A stretch of DNA of 64,000 nt from Paraspadella gotoi (GCA_051294375.1 CM119268.1:4503162-4567161), one strand, 5' to 3'. Shown: positions 10,939 to 23,093, counted from the first letter of the stretch. The notes: generated from the letters alone by a model not told the origin. Program-made: numbers and translations.

Positions 10939-13068
10939 TCCCGCGTCTTCTCATTTGCATGTTCGAGTTTTTAAACCTTGGAATCCGCCGCGACCGCCGT
11001 TACTCATCTGCAGGTAAGGGCGTTGCGGAGGCCGCAGTCCTGGAGTCGGTTCGCAAAAATAGAGAGAGAGAGACGAGAGAGAGAGAGAAGACGACGAGAG
11101 AGAGAGATGAGAGAGAGAAGAGAGAGAAGAGATATATATATTGGGTGTGGCTTTTTCAACGACAGGCCGAAAACAAAATGGAGGGAATATTTAAATTGTT
11201 TTGGGGTGAGATTGGAGGCGATATGTGGGAAACTTAAAGAAGGAGAGAAATAAAAGAAGAAAAAAAAAAAAGAACAAGTCACGACGTTATTCCTTTTTTT
11301 TATTGTTTAAAACGATACTCTTCTTCTCTCTTACTGATTTTGCATGGTGCTTATATTCTCTTCCTCTCTTTTCTCTTTTTACTCTTTCGCCTTTTTTAGC
11401 GGATCTGCTTATCAGCAGATCCCGACTCTATAACTCACTTTTTCGGTCCGTCGGTCCGCCCCTAAATATTGTCGGGCAACACACTTATATCATGTCAGAA
11501 CATCGAATTATGATAAATTATGCAAAAAAAATGATGTCCGTCCGTCCGTCTGTCGTCCGTCCGTCCGTCCGTCCGTCACGTCCACCTTAGCAAAAAAACC
11601 ACCAATTACTCGTGATTGGATGGATGGATTTAAATGAAATTTTGTGTGTGGATAGGTAAGTGTTGTGATTTGAGCTGGATATGAAGTTTCGATGGAATCG
11701 TCCCAAGTGGAAATGAGTTTAAATGGAAAAACAAAAAAAATTATATTCACTATTTGAACACCAATTACTCATGAGTGGATGGGCTGATTGACCTGAATTT
11801 GTATGTGGGTAGGAAAGTGTGTGATTGAACAGAAATCAAAGTTTCGATGGATAGTTTTGAGTGGAAATGAGTTTAAATGGAAAAAAACAAAAAACCTGTT
11901 TTACTAATTGATTATGCTTCTTTTCCTTTTATATTAAATGTATCTGCAGGATGTATTAATAAATCAAAATAATTAATCAGTTAATTAATCAATTAGTAAA
12001 TAAATTAATCAATAATTAATTAATTAGTCAATCAATCCGATCCATCCGTTCCCATCTTAGCAAAAAAGCTCCAATAACTCGTGATTGGCTGGTTGGATTG
12101 GAATTAAATTTTGTGTGTGGGTAGGAAGTGTGTGATAAAGCTGGATATAAAATTTCGATTGGAATCGTCTGTGAGTGGAAATTAGTTTAAATGTGAAAAA
12201 ACATAAGTCGAATTTACTAAAATCTTTTTACTTATATTTTAACCAATAAATACTCCAATTAATCATATTGGATGGATAGATGTGAGTTGAAATTTTGTGT
12301 GTGGTAGGAAAACGTATGACGAAGCTTGATATAAAAGTTTTCAGTGGAAACGTACTAGTGGAAATGAGTTTTAAATGAAAAAATATGAGTCACATTTACT
12401 TGAATTCTTTTTATTTATTTAACCCATGATAGATTTGAGATGAAATTTTTGTGAGCCGGTAGGAAAGTGAGCTGAAAGAAGCTAGATATAAAGTTTTGAC
12501 GGAATGCAAGTTGAAAAAATTATGCAAGTTGAAAAAAATGATGCAAGTTAAAAAAATTCTTAAAAGCATAAGGATCGTCGCATTGGCATTAAAAACGAGA
12601 GAGAGAGAGAGAGAAGAGAGAGAGATGAGAGAGAGAGAGAGTGAGAGAGGAAAGAGAGAGAGTGAGAAGAGAGAGAGAGAGAAGGAGACATAAAAATAAA
12701 AAAATTCTTAAAAGACTAAAGATCGAGCCAAGCCCACTATCATAGAAAATTAATGAAAAAAAACCGGAAAAAACGAATGAATCATGCGATATACGAATTA
12801 TTGATGTAATAGTAATTGATTCAGTAATACTAATTTGATTGATGTAATAGTAGTTTATTGAATGTAATAGGAATTGATTATTGATTCGATGATAATCAAT
12901 TATTGATGCGATGATAGTCATTCACTGCTGTGATGATAGTCATCAGTGATGCGATGATGTCATTCATTGATGCGCATGATTGTCATCATTTGATGCGATG
13001 ATAGTCAATAAAACAAACAAATGCGTGTAATTGAGTGAAGAGAGAGAGAGAGACGATGAGAGAGAGAC

Positions 13069-13102
<34 letters not shown>

Positions 13103-13597
13103 AAGAAAGAGAGAGAGAGAGAGAGAAAGAAAGAGAATAAATCCACGAAAATCTCGGATGAAAAATATGGGATTTTGTATTTGAAAAAAAGCGCGAATAA
13201 ATGGCCAATAATAAAAGTTTTTAGAAGGAAAAAAATAATCAAATTTTTCAAAAAACAAACGATCACGCAAGAGATCGGAAGATAGGGACAGACCACAACA
13301 GAGAGACGAGAGGATGAGAGAGAAAAGAGAGAGAGAGAAGAGAGACAGCCGCTGCAGAGAAAAGAGATAAGGAGAAGAGCGATTATAATAATTAAAAGAG
13401 GAGAGAGAGCGAAAAGCTTCTACAGCCCCTTTTACTCGTTAAAGAATCAGAGTACTCTTGGCGCCGCACGTAGGTGAGATTTTTCTTTACCCCAAAGGAC
13501 CCGGGGTTCAAGCGCACGGTTCGCGGCATCGTTTTTTTTACATTAGTGAACCCACATTATATCTAAAAATTTTTCTAAAAAAAAGAGAGGCAGAGAA

Positions 13598-13629
<32 letters not shown>

Positions 13630-14157
13630 AGAGAGAGGAGAGAGAGAGAAGAAGCTGGACAGGACGCTTGCAGAGCCGGAACTCGTTTTTAGACAAATCA
13701 GAAGAAGCAGTGACGGAGAAAAGAGGAGAGAGAGAGAGCGACATATAATTAAAACGTTTTTGTTTTGTAAAATAAAAACATAAACAAAATACGAATATTG
13801 ATATGAAACATGAGAATTTTAAAGATCTTGATGATTTAGAAGCCATATATGAAAATTCAACTCCCTATGATATCACATTTTCAGAACCATGATTGCAAAA
13901 AAGCGAGACCGAAAGCTAAACCGAATCAAAATCTAGCCAGGACGGGGCTTTGCCCGCCTGGCTCGATAATTAGAGGATATTTGTTTGTTTTGATAAAAAT
14001 GTAAACAAAACATTTAATAACTTGTCCTGACTCAATTTTAAGGACATCGATGATGACAAGCTGAATATAATTATAAATATCTCATTAATTAATTAATTAA
14101 TATCTATTATTAATTAATTAATTAATCTATTAATTTAATTAATTAATTAATTAATTA
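10447..14157. repeat. Duplicated block, copy B
   Basis: Near-duplicate of 6241-10029 in the same orientation with the same order of landmarks; see copy A. It contains CT at 10854-10939, GA at 11058-11132, a hairpin at about 11401-11427, a CCGT array at about 11538-11577, monomers at 11600-12530, GA arrays at 12597-12685, 13037-13136 and 13584-13650, a GC hairpin at 13935-13973 and the ATTA tract at 14087-14157. Neither copy is cleanly better: each lacks or adds single bases relative to the other. Confidence 0.92.
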
Positions 14158-14577
14158 TTCTAGGCAGATCCGACATTGTTTGCTCAAACTTGTTTCTTTA
14201 GTTGCTCTCATTTTGTCTTATGTCTCTTAATTCGTTCCACGTTTTTATTACGCTTATTATATATTTCTTTGTACATACCCCATGATTCTATCACATTGCT
14301 CATAAAAAAAATATTTTTCGAAAACATCGTTATTCTTTTCAATTCTGTCGAGTTGTCCTCAAGCATGACCCCACTTTCTCTGTCTACCTTACCCCTTTCT
14401 CATAAAGAGGTGAGTTAGAGGATTTTTTTACGTTTGACTCGTCAACAGTAATAATCGCCTAATTGTCTTTTTTTCCCCTTTTTTTTTTTTTCTTCTTCCT
14501 TCTTTTTGTGCGACACAAAAGTTGCTCGCGCGCCTTTAATCGTTAAAGGCACCTCGTTAGCTGTTGCAGAGTCCATC

Positions 14578-14711
<134 letters not shown>

Positions 14712-14928
14712 ACCTCAACGTCATTCTCGAAGACCTCAAGACTGAGATGAAATCTTTACATAATTGACTCCCTCTCTCTAAGGACTAAGGAGTCGGAAGA
14801 TTTCAGATTACAGTTAAATTGAATCACTTAATAGAAGAGATGAGAGAGTTTCAGGCAAATAGATGCGCACATTGCGCACATTGTGCAAGGGCCACGTTTT
14901 CTGTTGCAGAGTCCACCTCTTTCTCTCA

Positions 14929-14935
<7 letters not shown>

Positions 14936-15003
<68 letters not shown>
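14936..15003. repeat. (CT)n microsatellite in C1
   Basis: Pure CT array of about 68 bp directly downstream (minus sense) of the donor site of the exon candidate at 15013-15124. Counterpart in C2 is about 114 bp. Confidence 0.95.
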
Positions 15004-15006
<3 letters not shown>

Positions 15007-15012
15007 ACTCAC

Positions 15013-15124
15013 CTGCTGCGGCAGCAGCTGCTCGCAGACGTGCAGCGCAGTGACCATCGGGGTTTCGACTCATTTGTATGTAATAAGCTTCGACCACGAT
15101 TTTGGCGTCCTCGTCGACCGTGGT
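15013..15124 (-). CDS. Candidate internal exon (C1 copy), frame broken by one extra base
   Basis: Minus strand: acceptor CCCTCTCCCGAGCAG, then an open frame TTVDEDAKIVVEAYYIQMSR, NP, then the frame is lost at an extra C (about 15060) relative to C2, then donor GTGAGT. C2 supplies the second half (NPMVTALHVCEQLLPQQ), while C1 supplies the first half that C2 breaks. Together they imply a 111-bp, 37-codon exon. Composition is normal and unrelated to the repeats. I do not recognise it; a faint similarity to the helical lid of MCM-type ATPases (YY..xR..P.T) is too weak to name it. Confidence 0.45.
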
Positions 15125-15457
15125 CTGCTCGGGAGAGGGTGTTAAAATTAATTCGTCAATTAATCAATTAATTCATTAATTTATGAGTTGACGAAATAAA
15201 ACGAATGAAATAATGAATGGAGTTTTATGTAAATAAATTTATAATGAGAGAAAAAAGTATTGAATGAAATAATAAATCGAAAAATGAATGAATTAATAAA
15301 ACCTATGAATAAATTATTGAATCAAGTAACAAATAATGCAGATATGAATGATTGGTTTAAGCAAATAAACGAATTGGTTACATTAGCAAATAAACGAACG
15401 TTGAACAACAAGAACACAACAACGACCGACATGAAAACGGTCTCCAAACGAACTCAC

Positions 15458-15553
15458 GGGGCCCAAATCCGTGGTGACTGAAAGACGAAGTTTGGCCTGA
15501 TCTTAGACGGCCTGTTTGAGAATTTCAAGTGAGTCTCGTTGCTAAGCACGCGC
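15458..15553 (-). CDS. Candidate internal exon (C1 copy), damaged
   Basis: Counterpart of the cleaner exon at 16877-16969. Acceptor (CCCAACAG) and donor (GTGAGT) are both present, but several 1-base indels break the frame. Read it together with the C2 copy. Confidence 0.4.
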
Positions 15554-16037
15554 CTGTTGGGAAAAATAAACAATGAACCAAATGATAAAGAGATAAAAAA
15601 AGACGTTTATTATCGTTTCTCTTATTCTAGGCAGATCCGACATTGTTTGCTCAAACTTGTTTCTTTAGTTGCTCTCATTTTGTCTTATGTCTCTTAATTC
15701 GTTCCACGTTTTTATTACGCTTATTATATATTTCTTTGTACATACCCCATGATTCTATCACATTGCTCTAAAAAAAATATTTTCGAAAACATCGTTATTC
15801 TTTTCAATTCTGTCGAGTTGTCCCTCAGCATGACCCCACTTTCTCTGTCTACCTTACCCCTTCTCTATAAAGAGGTGAGTTAAGAGGATTTTTTACGTTT
15901 GACTCGTCAACAGTAATAATCGCCTAATTGTCTTTTTTTCCCCTTTTTTTCTTTTTTCTTCTTCCTCTTTTCTTGTGGCGACACAAAAGTTGCTCGCGGC
16001 CTTTAATCGTTAAAGCGACCTCGTTAGCTGTGCAGAG

Positions 16038-16101
<64 letters not shown>

Positions 16102-16319
16102 CTCTCAACCTCAACGTCATTCTCGAAGACCTCAAGACTGAGATGAAATCTTTACATAATTGACTCCCTCTCTCTAAGGACTAAGGAGTCGGGAAGATTT
16201 CAGATTACGTTAAATTGAATCACTTAATAGAGAGATGGAGAGAGTTTCAGGCAAATAGATGCGCACATTGCGCACATTGTGCAAGGGCCACGTTTTCTGT
16301 TGCAGAGTCCACCTCTTCT

Positions 16320-16436
<117 letters not shown>

Positions 16437-16442
16437 ACTCAC

Positions 16443-16552
16443 CTGCTGCGGCAGCAGCTGCTCGCAGACGTGCAGCGCAGTGACCATCGGGTTTCGACTC
16501 ATTTGTATGTAATAAGCTTCGACCACGATTTTGGGTCCTCGTCGACCGTGGT
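16443..16552 (-). CDS. Candidate internal exon (C2 copy), one base short
   Basis: Minus strand: acceptor-like CTCTCCCCGACAG, exon, donor GTGAGT. The second half reads VVEAYYIQMSRNPMVTALHV, CEQLLPQQ, then GTGAGT. A missing base near 16535 relative to C1 breaks the first half. Phase fits an exon starting at codon position 1 and ending at a codon boundary. The CT array lies in the downstream intron. See C1 for the other half. Confidence 0.45.
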
Positions 16553-16876
16553 CTGTCGGGGAGAGGGGTTAAAATTAATTCGTCAATTAATCAATTAATT
16601 CATTAATTTATGAGTTGACGATAAAACGAATGAAATAATGAATGGAGTTTTATGTAAATAAATTTATAATGAGAGAAAAAAGTATGAATGAATAAATAAA
16701 TCGAAAAATGAATGAATTAATAAACCTATGAATAAATTATTGAATCAAGTAACAAATAATGCAGATATGAATGATTGGTTAAGCAAATAAACGAATGGTT
16801 ACATTAGCAAATAAACGAACGTTGAACAACAAGAACACAACAACGACGACATGAAACGGTCTCCAAACGAACTCAC

Positions 16877-16969
16877 GGGCCAAATCCGTGTGACTGAAGA
16901 CGAAGTTGGCCTGATTCTTAACGGCCTGTTTGAGAATTTCAAAGTGAGTCTCGTTGCTAAGCACCGCGC
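16877..16969 (-). CDS. Candidate internal exon upstream of the 16.4-kb exon
   Basis: Minus strand: acceptor TTTTTTCCCAACAG, 93-bp open exon encoding AVLSNETHFEILKQAVKNQA then NFVFSHTDLA, then donor GTGAGT. It lies about 320 bp upstream of the other exon in transcription order. As written, exon phases (ends with one extra base, next starts in phase 0) do not join cleanly. Either an indel error remains or an intermediate exon is missing. Normal protein composition; family not recognised. Confidence 0.45.
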
Positions 16970-17399
16970 CTGTTGGGAAAAAATAAACAATGAACCAAAT
17001 GATAAAGAGATAAAAAAAGACTTTATAATATAAACCCGATACTAAATTGTTCACGATCACGACGCTCGGTCAAACTTTGGCTCAAACAATAAATTATTAT
17101 TCATTATATATTAACAACTTCATAACATACCAACAGCTATTGCTAATTATTGTAAAATCAACGATTATACGTTTCCTGGCAAAACAAAATAGAAAATAAA
17201 ACTGACGAAACAGTTGAAAACGAAAAAAAAGAAAAAAGAAAGAGAAAAACAACAATGAAAAGAAAATATCCTCGTGGTTCAGTTCAACTGATGCTCTTAA
17301 CGGTTGTAAGTTTTATCGAAATACGATCATTGACAAAGGAGTAACAAAACTAAGTTCAAGCAAAAAAACTTGTTAGTTGAAACAGTCAACGCAAGAGAC

Positions 17400-17965
17400 A
17401 TTTCACCTTTTTCAATCTCTCTCGGTTTTACGCTTCTTCTTTCCTTCTCCTTTCTTTCCTTTAACTAATCTTCGACTTTCTTATTTTTTTTCTTTCCTCC
17501 ATCTGATCTTCTACTTCCTCCATATCTTTTATTTCCTATTCTACTTCTTCCTTTTTCTTTTTTTTCCCATCATTTAATCATCTACTTTGTTATTTTCTTT
17601 TTTTTTTCTCAATATTATCTTCTCCATCTCTTTTCTTTTCTCTACTACTTCCTCCTCCTTCTTTTCCTTCGATTATTCTTCTACTCCTCCCTTTTCTTTC
17701 TTTCCTCCATCTAATCTTTTTCTTCATCCTTTTCTTTTCTTTCCTCCGTCTAATCTTCTCCTTTCCATTTTTCTCCTCCTTCATTATTTTCTCTTTTAAT
17801 CTATTCTTCTACATTTTTCTTCTTTTTCTTTTCTCTATCTAATCTTCTCCTTCCTCCTCTTTTTTTCCTCCATTTAATTTTCTCCTTTTTTTCCTCCATC
17901 TAATCTTATTCTTCTCTTTTCTTTCCTCCATCTAAACTTCTTTTATTTTCTTTACTCCACTTCTG
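17400..17965. repeat. Pyrimidine-rich tract with CTCCATCTAATCTTCT-like repeats
   Basis: C/T-rich with recurring TTTCCTCCATCTAATCTTCT words roughly every 40-60 bp, suggesting a degenerate tandem repeat. The open frames are compositional. Confidence 0.75.
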
Positions 17966-18015
17966 CCCCTAGATCTTCTTCAGACCAACTCGTTGGAGGA
18001 AAAATATTCCAAAAG

Positions 18016-18017
<2 letters not shown>

Positions 18018-18061
<44 letters not shown>

Positions 18062-18074
18062 AAGAGAGGAGAGA

Positions 18075-18105
<31 letters not shown>

Positions 18106-18224
18106 GAAGAAGAGAGAGAGAGGAGACGCTGAGAGAATTTATGCATGACTTTCGGGTCGAGGGATTCCTCTGTCTCTCTCCTTCCCTCTTTTTCTCTCAT
18201 TCTCTTATTTCTTCCCCGCATCTT

Positions 18225-18296
<72 letters not shown>

Positions 18297-18350
18297 CTTC
18301 TCTCACTCTCTCTTCTCTCTCTCTTTCTCTTCTCTCTCTTTTCAATCTCG
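18018..18350. repeat. (GA)n array followed by (CT)n array
   Basis: GA units at about 18018-18128, an 80-bp spacer, then CT units at about 18221-18350. The two arrays are inverted with respect to each other and could pair as a large hairpin or complicate assembly. Confidence 0.92.
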
Positions 18351-18780
18351 GGACTACATCTCCATCACACTTTCAATCTACTTTCTCTTTATATATTTTA
18401 TTCTCTCCCGCTCTCTTCTTTTCTCTCTTTCTTTCCAACTTTCCTCCCCAAAATTAATTGTTTTTTTCTTTTGTTATTATCCTCCATAAATTCTACACGC
18501 TCTTTCCTCCTTTAACCTCAACTTTTATTTTTTCTTTCCTTCTTTTCTTCTTCCTTCAACCTCCAATCACTTTTTTCCTTTCCTTCCTTCTTTCCTTTTT
18601 TCCTCCAATCACTTTTTTGCCTTTTCCTTCTTTCCTTCTTTCCTTCCTCCTTCCTCCTCCAATCACTTTTTTGCCTTCCTATCAATCACTTCTTTCCTTC
18701 CTACTTCAACCTCCATTCACTTTCTTCTTTCCTTTCCCTATCGTTTCCTTTCTCCTCTCAGCCAAACAGGCAACACCTGT
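18351..18780. repeat. Pyrimidine tract with CAATCACTTTTTT-spaced repeat
   Basis: CTTCCTTC-rich DNA in which CCTCCAATCACTTTTTTCC-like words recur at least five times. Non-coding low complexity. Confidence 0.75.
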
Positions 18781-18995
18781 TCTTTAAATTTTAAATCGCG
18801 TAGAGAATGAGTTTTTTCCCTCCGATTTTTGGTTTGGTTTGGTTGGTTTGGTTTTGGGTTGGATTCGACAGCGAAATCAGAAAATGTTTTGTTTCGTTTG
18901 TACAAACTGAATCGTTAAGGTAAGGAGACATCGCATTCGCTGTCGTAGTAATTAATTAATAAGCTATTTTTTTTGTGGAATTCAGCACCGATTTA

Positions 18996-19045
18996 TTTGA
19001 GACCATGCATTCCTTATCACAGGATCGTTGCTATATGGTCTCAAA
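18996..19045. other. Inverted repeat TTTGAGACCAT / ATGGTCTCAAA
   Basis: Perfect 11-bp arms (18996-19006 and 19035-19045) around a 28-base loop in otherwise unremarkable sequence. Confidence 0.6.
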
Positions 19046-19412
19046 GAAATCTTCTTTTCCCAACAAATCTTGGTTTTAAAATCTTTTTAAGGACTCCTTA
19101 ATATTTCATTCTAATTCCTTTTCTTTGTCATTCTCTTCCTTTTGTCATTCCTTCTCCCCCTTTACTAAACCCTTCTTGTCATTCCTAATTAATTCCATTC
19201 GATCATTCGTCATTAATCTCGATTCCATCGATTAGTGGAACCAGAAGGAAACTCTCACGTCATTAACGAACCATTGGTTCGCCCCCCACTGCCGCGCCCC
19301 TCCCGACTTTTCTTCATTTTCCACTTTTCATTCCTACTCATTTCCTTTCATTGTCCTTTCATTCGCACCAATTTCTCCCGGTTCCAATTTTTTACTATTT
19401 TATACAATTCAG

Positions 19413-19422
<10 letters not shown>

Positions 19423-19471
<49 letters not shown>

Positions 19472-19553
19472 TACTCTCCTCTCTCTCTCGTCTCTTTCTC
19501 TCGGTCTCTCTCCTCTCTCTCTCTCTCATCTCATCTCTCTGCTCTCTCTCGAT
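19423..19553. repeat. (CT)n microsatellite
   Basis: Pure CT for about 45 bp, then an interrupted CT tract. Confidence 0.93.
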
Positions 19554-19979
19554 TTTTTTATTTTACACTAACACTTTTTTCCCAAACGATGTTATTTTAA
19601 ATTCCTGCGAGGTGTGAATATCGTTGCTTTAATAATCTAAAGCCAAAGAAAAAGCAAAACCAAAAAAAACAATCAATAAAATATCACTGTTTACCGCTTT
19701 TTGAAACTTACCCCATTATGTTTAAAATTCATTTTTCTTTCCTTCCCTATCTGATTGATAATCGACTAATTTGTCCTCGCTAAATTTCTCTTTTCCTTCA
19801 AAGCATAATTTTTACTTCTCCGTAAGTTATCTTATCTTTTTTTTCGCTTCCCCTGACCGATTCTTAATCTAATAATACTAATATTACTATAATAATATTA
19901 GTTTGCGCGCCGCGAGCTGCTCGCGGAGCAAAGCTGCTCAGTCAAGTTTTTACGGTGTCCGGTCTGGTTGGTTCGGTCA

Positions 19980-21350
19980 GTCAATCCATTCTCCCCTCTT
20001 CTTCTCCCTTCCTGCCTTCCCTTCCTCTGCTCCACCTCTGTTCCTCCATTCTCCTCCTCTTCTTTGCACTCCTCTCCTCGCGCTCCCTCATGTCCTCCCG
20101 CACCCTTCTTCCCTCGCATTCTCTCACTCTCTCATTCTTCGTCAACGACTCACCCTCCCTCCTTCCCTCTCCTCACCGCTTCTTCCTTCCATTCTCCTCC
20201 TCTTCTCTCCTATCCTCCCTTCCTCCCTCTCTCCACCACTTACCTTCCTTCCTCCATTTCCTCAACTCTCTTGCTCGCTCATCCTGTCCTTCTTCCTCTC
20301 CTACGACCCTCTTCCTCTATTCTCCTGCCTCTCTTTCCTCTTTCCCTTCCTTCCTACTCCTCCAACCCTTCTTCATCATCATCTCTCCTCCTCTTTTCTC
20401 ATCTCTCCCTGCCTTCCTCCGTCTCCCTCCACCCTTCTTCACTCCATTTCTCCTCACTTCTTTCTCCTCTTCCTCCTTCCCTCACTCTCGCCTCCACCGC
20501 AGTTCTTCCATCCTATTCTCCCCTCCCTTCTTTTTCCCTTCTCTTGTTTCTTCACTCTTCCCTCTTCTATCCTCCCATCTCTCTTCCTCCTTCTCATTCT
20601 CCATTCTGTCGTCCTCTCGTCCTTGCTCTCTCCCTCCACCCTTCTTCCTCCATTCCATCCTCCTCATCTTACTCCTCTCCTCCTCTCCTGCTTCCTCTTC
20701 TCCCACCCATCTTCTCTTCCGTGTTCCATTACTTCTCCTTCCTCCTTCCTGTTCTCATCCCTCTAGCTCCTCTCTCATCTCTTCCCTCTCTCCTCTCTTC
20801 CCTCACGCCTCACTTTATCTGCCCATTCTCGAGCTCCCTCTTCTTCTTCTCTCCTCATGCAGCTCCCCCGGTTTTTTTACGCAGGCGATTGGGTCCCTTT
20901 CATCTCACCCTTCTTCCTGCTCATTCTCCTCCTCTTCTCCCTCTCCCTTGCCCTTCCCTCGCTCTCTATCCACCAGCCTTCTTCCTGCCATTTCTTCCCC
21001 TCTCTTTCTTCTCCTGCTCCTTCCTTCCCTCCTGCTCAAATGCCACCCTTCTTCCTCCTCCATATCTTGCTGCTCCACTATCTTGCTCATGCTCTCCTCG
21101 CCCGTTCCGGCTGCCTGCCCACCCTTTCTTTCCGTCCCTTGTTCCATTCTCCTCCTCTTCTTCCTCCTCTCCTTCCCATTCCTCTCCTTCCTCCTCCACC
21201 CTTCTTGCCTCCATTGTCCGCTCTCACACTTCTTCTTCTCCTCTCCCTCCCTTCCTTGCCTCTCCTCCACCCTTCTTCCTCTATTCTGCTCCCTCGAGGA
21301 GCCCAGCTGCCGCGAGATTTCTCCGCCTCAACTTCGCTTTTCTTTCGGTA
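19980..21350. repeat. 1.37-kb polypyrimidine/polypurine tract
   Basis: Almost entirely C and T on the plus strand. All three plus frames stay open for hundreds of codons (up to about 500), which is what a sequence nearly free of A and G gives. The phrase CCACCCTTCTTCCTCCATTC and variants recur about ten times, often roughly 100 bp apart, suggesting an eroded tandem repeat. Candidate for H-DNA-like structure; no evidence of coding. Confidence 0.9.
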
Positions 21351-21377
21351 AACTGAATCCTCAGGCATCGCTGTCTG

Positions 21378-21470
21378 CGTTGTTGTTGTTGTTGTTTTTC
21401 TTGTTTTTGTCTCTGTTGTTGTTCTTCTTCTTGTTGTTGTTCTTCTTTTTATCGTTGTCGTTGTCGTTGC
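21378..21470. repeat. (GTT)n-rich trinucleotide tract
   Basis: Interrupted GTT/CTT/CGTT units; a GTC-rich tract follows at about 21675-21860. Confidence 0.8.
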
Positions 21471-21674
21471 GCTTGTAATCATAATTGTCACTGTCATATT
21501 GTCATAACATCATAACCATCTTTTTTTGGCGCTGTCGTTGTCGGCATCTTTGTGATTCCTGCTGTGATATCGTCATTAAAGACATGGCCATTTTTATGAT
21601 AATATATTTTGTCACTAATGCAGTTTTATTTGTTTTGTTTTTTCCAGTGTCATCAATGCCAAAAATATTTTTTT

Positions 21675-21860
21675 GATCGTCACTGTCGGCATGTCATCAT
21701 CGTATTTGTGGTCATAACTAGTTGTCATCAAAACGACAGGTCGTTTACTCGCTGTCCCGTTACTCGTTTTCGCCTTCATTGTCGTCCTCATCGTCGTCAT
21801 TGTCGTCGTCATTGTCGTTCTCCTAGTCTTCGTCATCATCGTCATCGTCGTAGTCCACGC
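21675..21860. repeat. GTC/ATC-rich trinucleotide tract
   Basis: Interrupted CGTCATCGTCGTC-like sequence. Confidence 0.75.
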
Positions 21861-21976
21861 CTCACCTCCCTTACTTTTTTTTTCGCCGCCAGGACGAACT
21901 TTCCCTCTTCGTCTTTTGTTCTCTGACGCCGACGGAATTTTAAGATTTTCGTCGACTCAAAATTCAGAGCGAAAAT

Positions 21977-22058
21977 TGGGAGAGAAGGGGGATGGAAGGG
22001 GGTGGAGGGGAGTGGAAGGGGGTGGAAGGGGTGGAGGGTAGGGGCAGGGGGGTGGGGT
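21977..22058 (+). other. G-rich tract with G-quadruplex potential
   Basis: About 80 bases with ten or more runs of three to six G separated by short loops (for example GGATGGAAGGGGGTGGAGGG). It satisfies the simple G3+N1-7 pattern several times over on the plus strand. Confidence 0.75.
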
Positions 22059-22119
22059 CACGCTAAAGGAGCGAGGTGACAGGTGACTGAAAAGCTAACA
22101 TAGTACAGGGCATTCCTAA

Positions 22120-22500
22120 AGTCTGTCTACGTGGGCCCAATCGTTTGTGGGCGGAATCCCAGATGAGCGGAATCCTACCTGGGCTCAATCTTACGTGGGC
22201 GGAATCCTATGTAGGCGGAATCCTATGTGGGTGCAATTCTATGGGCGCAATACTGTGGGCTCAATCCTTCGGGCTCAATGCTTAGTGGGTCGAATCCTAC
22301 AAGGGTACAATCCTTTGGGGGCAATACTATGGGCTCAATTGTACGTGGGTGGAATCCGACGGGGCGGAATCCCATGTGGGCGCAATCTTATGTGGGCGGA
22401 ATACTATGAGTGCAATTGTATGTGGGCGAAATGCTACGTGGGTACAATCCAAGGGGCGAAATTTTATGGGCCCAATACTACGTGGGTACAATTCTACTAC
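22120..22500. repeat. Degenerate minisatellite of about 16-17 bp (TAYGTGGGCGGAATCC)
   Basis: About 23 variant units of TATGTGGGCGCAATCC type. A 122-codon plus-strand frame crosses it but follows the repeat (Trp/Gln/Gly/Ile-rich); two other frames are also partly open. Best read as non-coding. Confidence 0.88.
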
Positions 22501-22759
22501 CACACTGTCGGTTAATAGTTATGTTTTCTGTATTGAGATACGAATATAAATCTAAAATAATGGTGAACGTAAATTGTACGCGATGGACTGAACCAGTACT
22601 GAGTATTTTCTCCTCAGTCCTCTGTGAAAAAAAATTTTCAAACAAATTGGGAAAAGTAAAATAACAATGAAACTAATAAAACAAAAACATAACATTTTTT
22701 TTTGTTTTAGTTTGTTTTAATCCGTGAGATTGCTTCCGGGTACTGTGAGGTTATCTCTA

Positions 22760-22799
<40 letters not shown>

Positions 22800-22809
22800 T
22801 CTCCTCTCT

Positions 22810-22885
<76 letters not shown>
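22760..22885. repeat. (CT)n microsatellite
   Basis: CT array of about 125 bp with a few interruptions; a short GA array follows at 23041-23091. Confidence 0.95.
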
Positions 22886-22888
<3 letters not shown>

Positions 22889-23062
22889 CTCCCTCTCTCT
22901 CTTTTTCTCTGTCTCTGTCTCTATCTCATCCTCCCTCCTCGTCGAATCTCTTGTCTTCAAAATGAGAGGGTCAATCGTTGTCTCCTCGACGAACGTTTGA
23001 ATAAGACATGAGCCTCATTTCGCCGAATTCCCCTCTCACCAGAGAGAGAGAGAGGAGATGAC

Positions 23063-23093
<31 letters not shown>

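Noticed and set aside
16443-16969. Assignment of the C-block exons to an MCM-type helicase
   Set aside because: Only a loose pattern match (YY..xR, P.T); no Walker or arginine-finger motifs seen and the upstream exon does not fit.
19903-21478. Three overlapping plus-strand frames of 287, 507 and 462 codons
   Set aside because: The strand is nearly pure C/T, and stops need A or G, so all frames stay open. Proteins would be Ser/Leu/Pro/Phe only.
22147-22515. 122-codon Trp/Gln-rich frame
   Set aside because: Follows a degenerate ~17-bp minisatellite; other frames are equally open.
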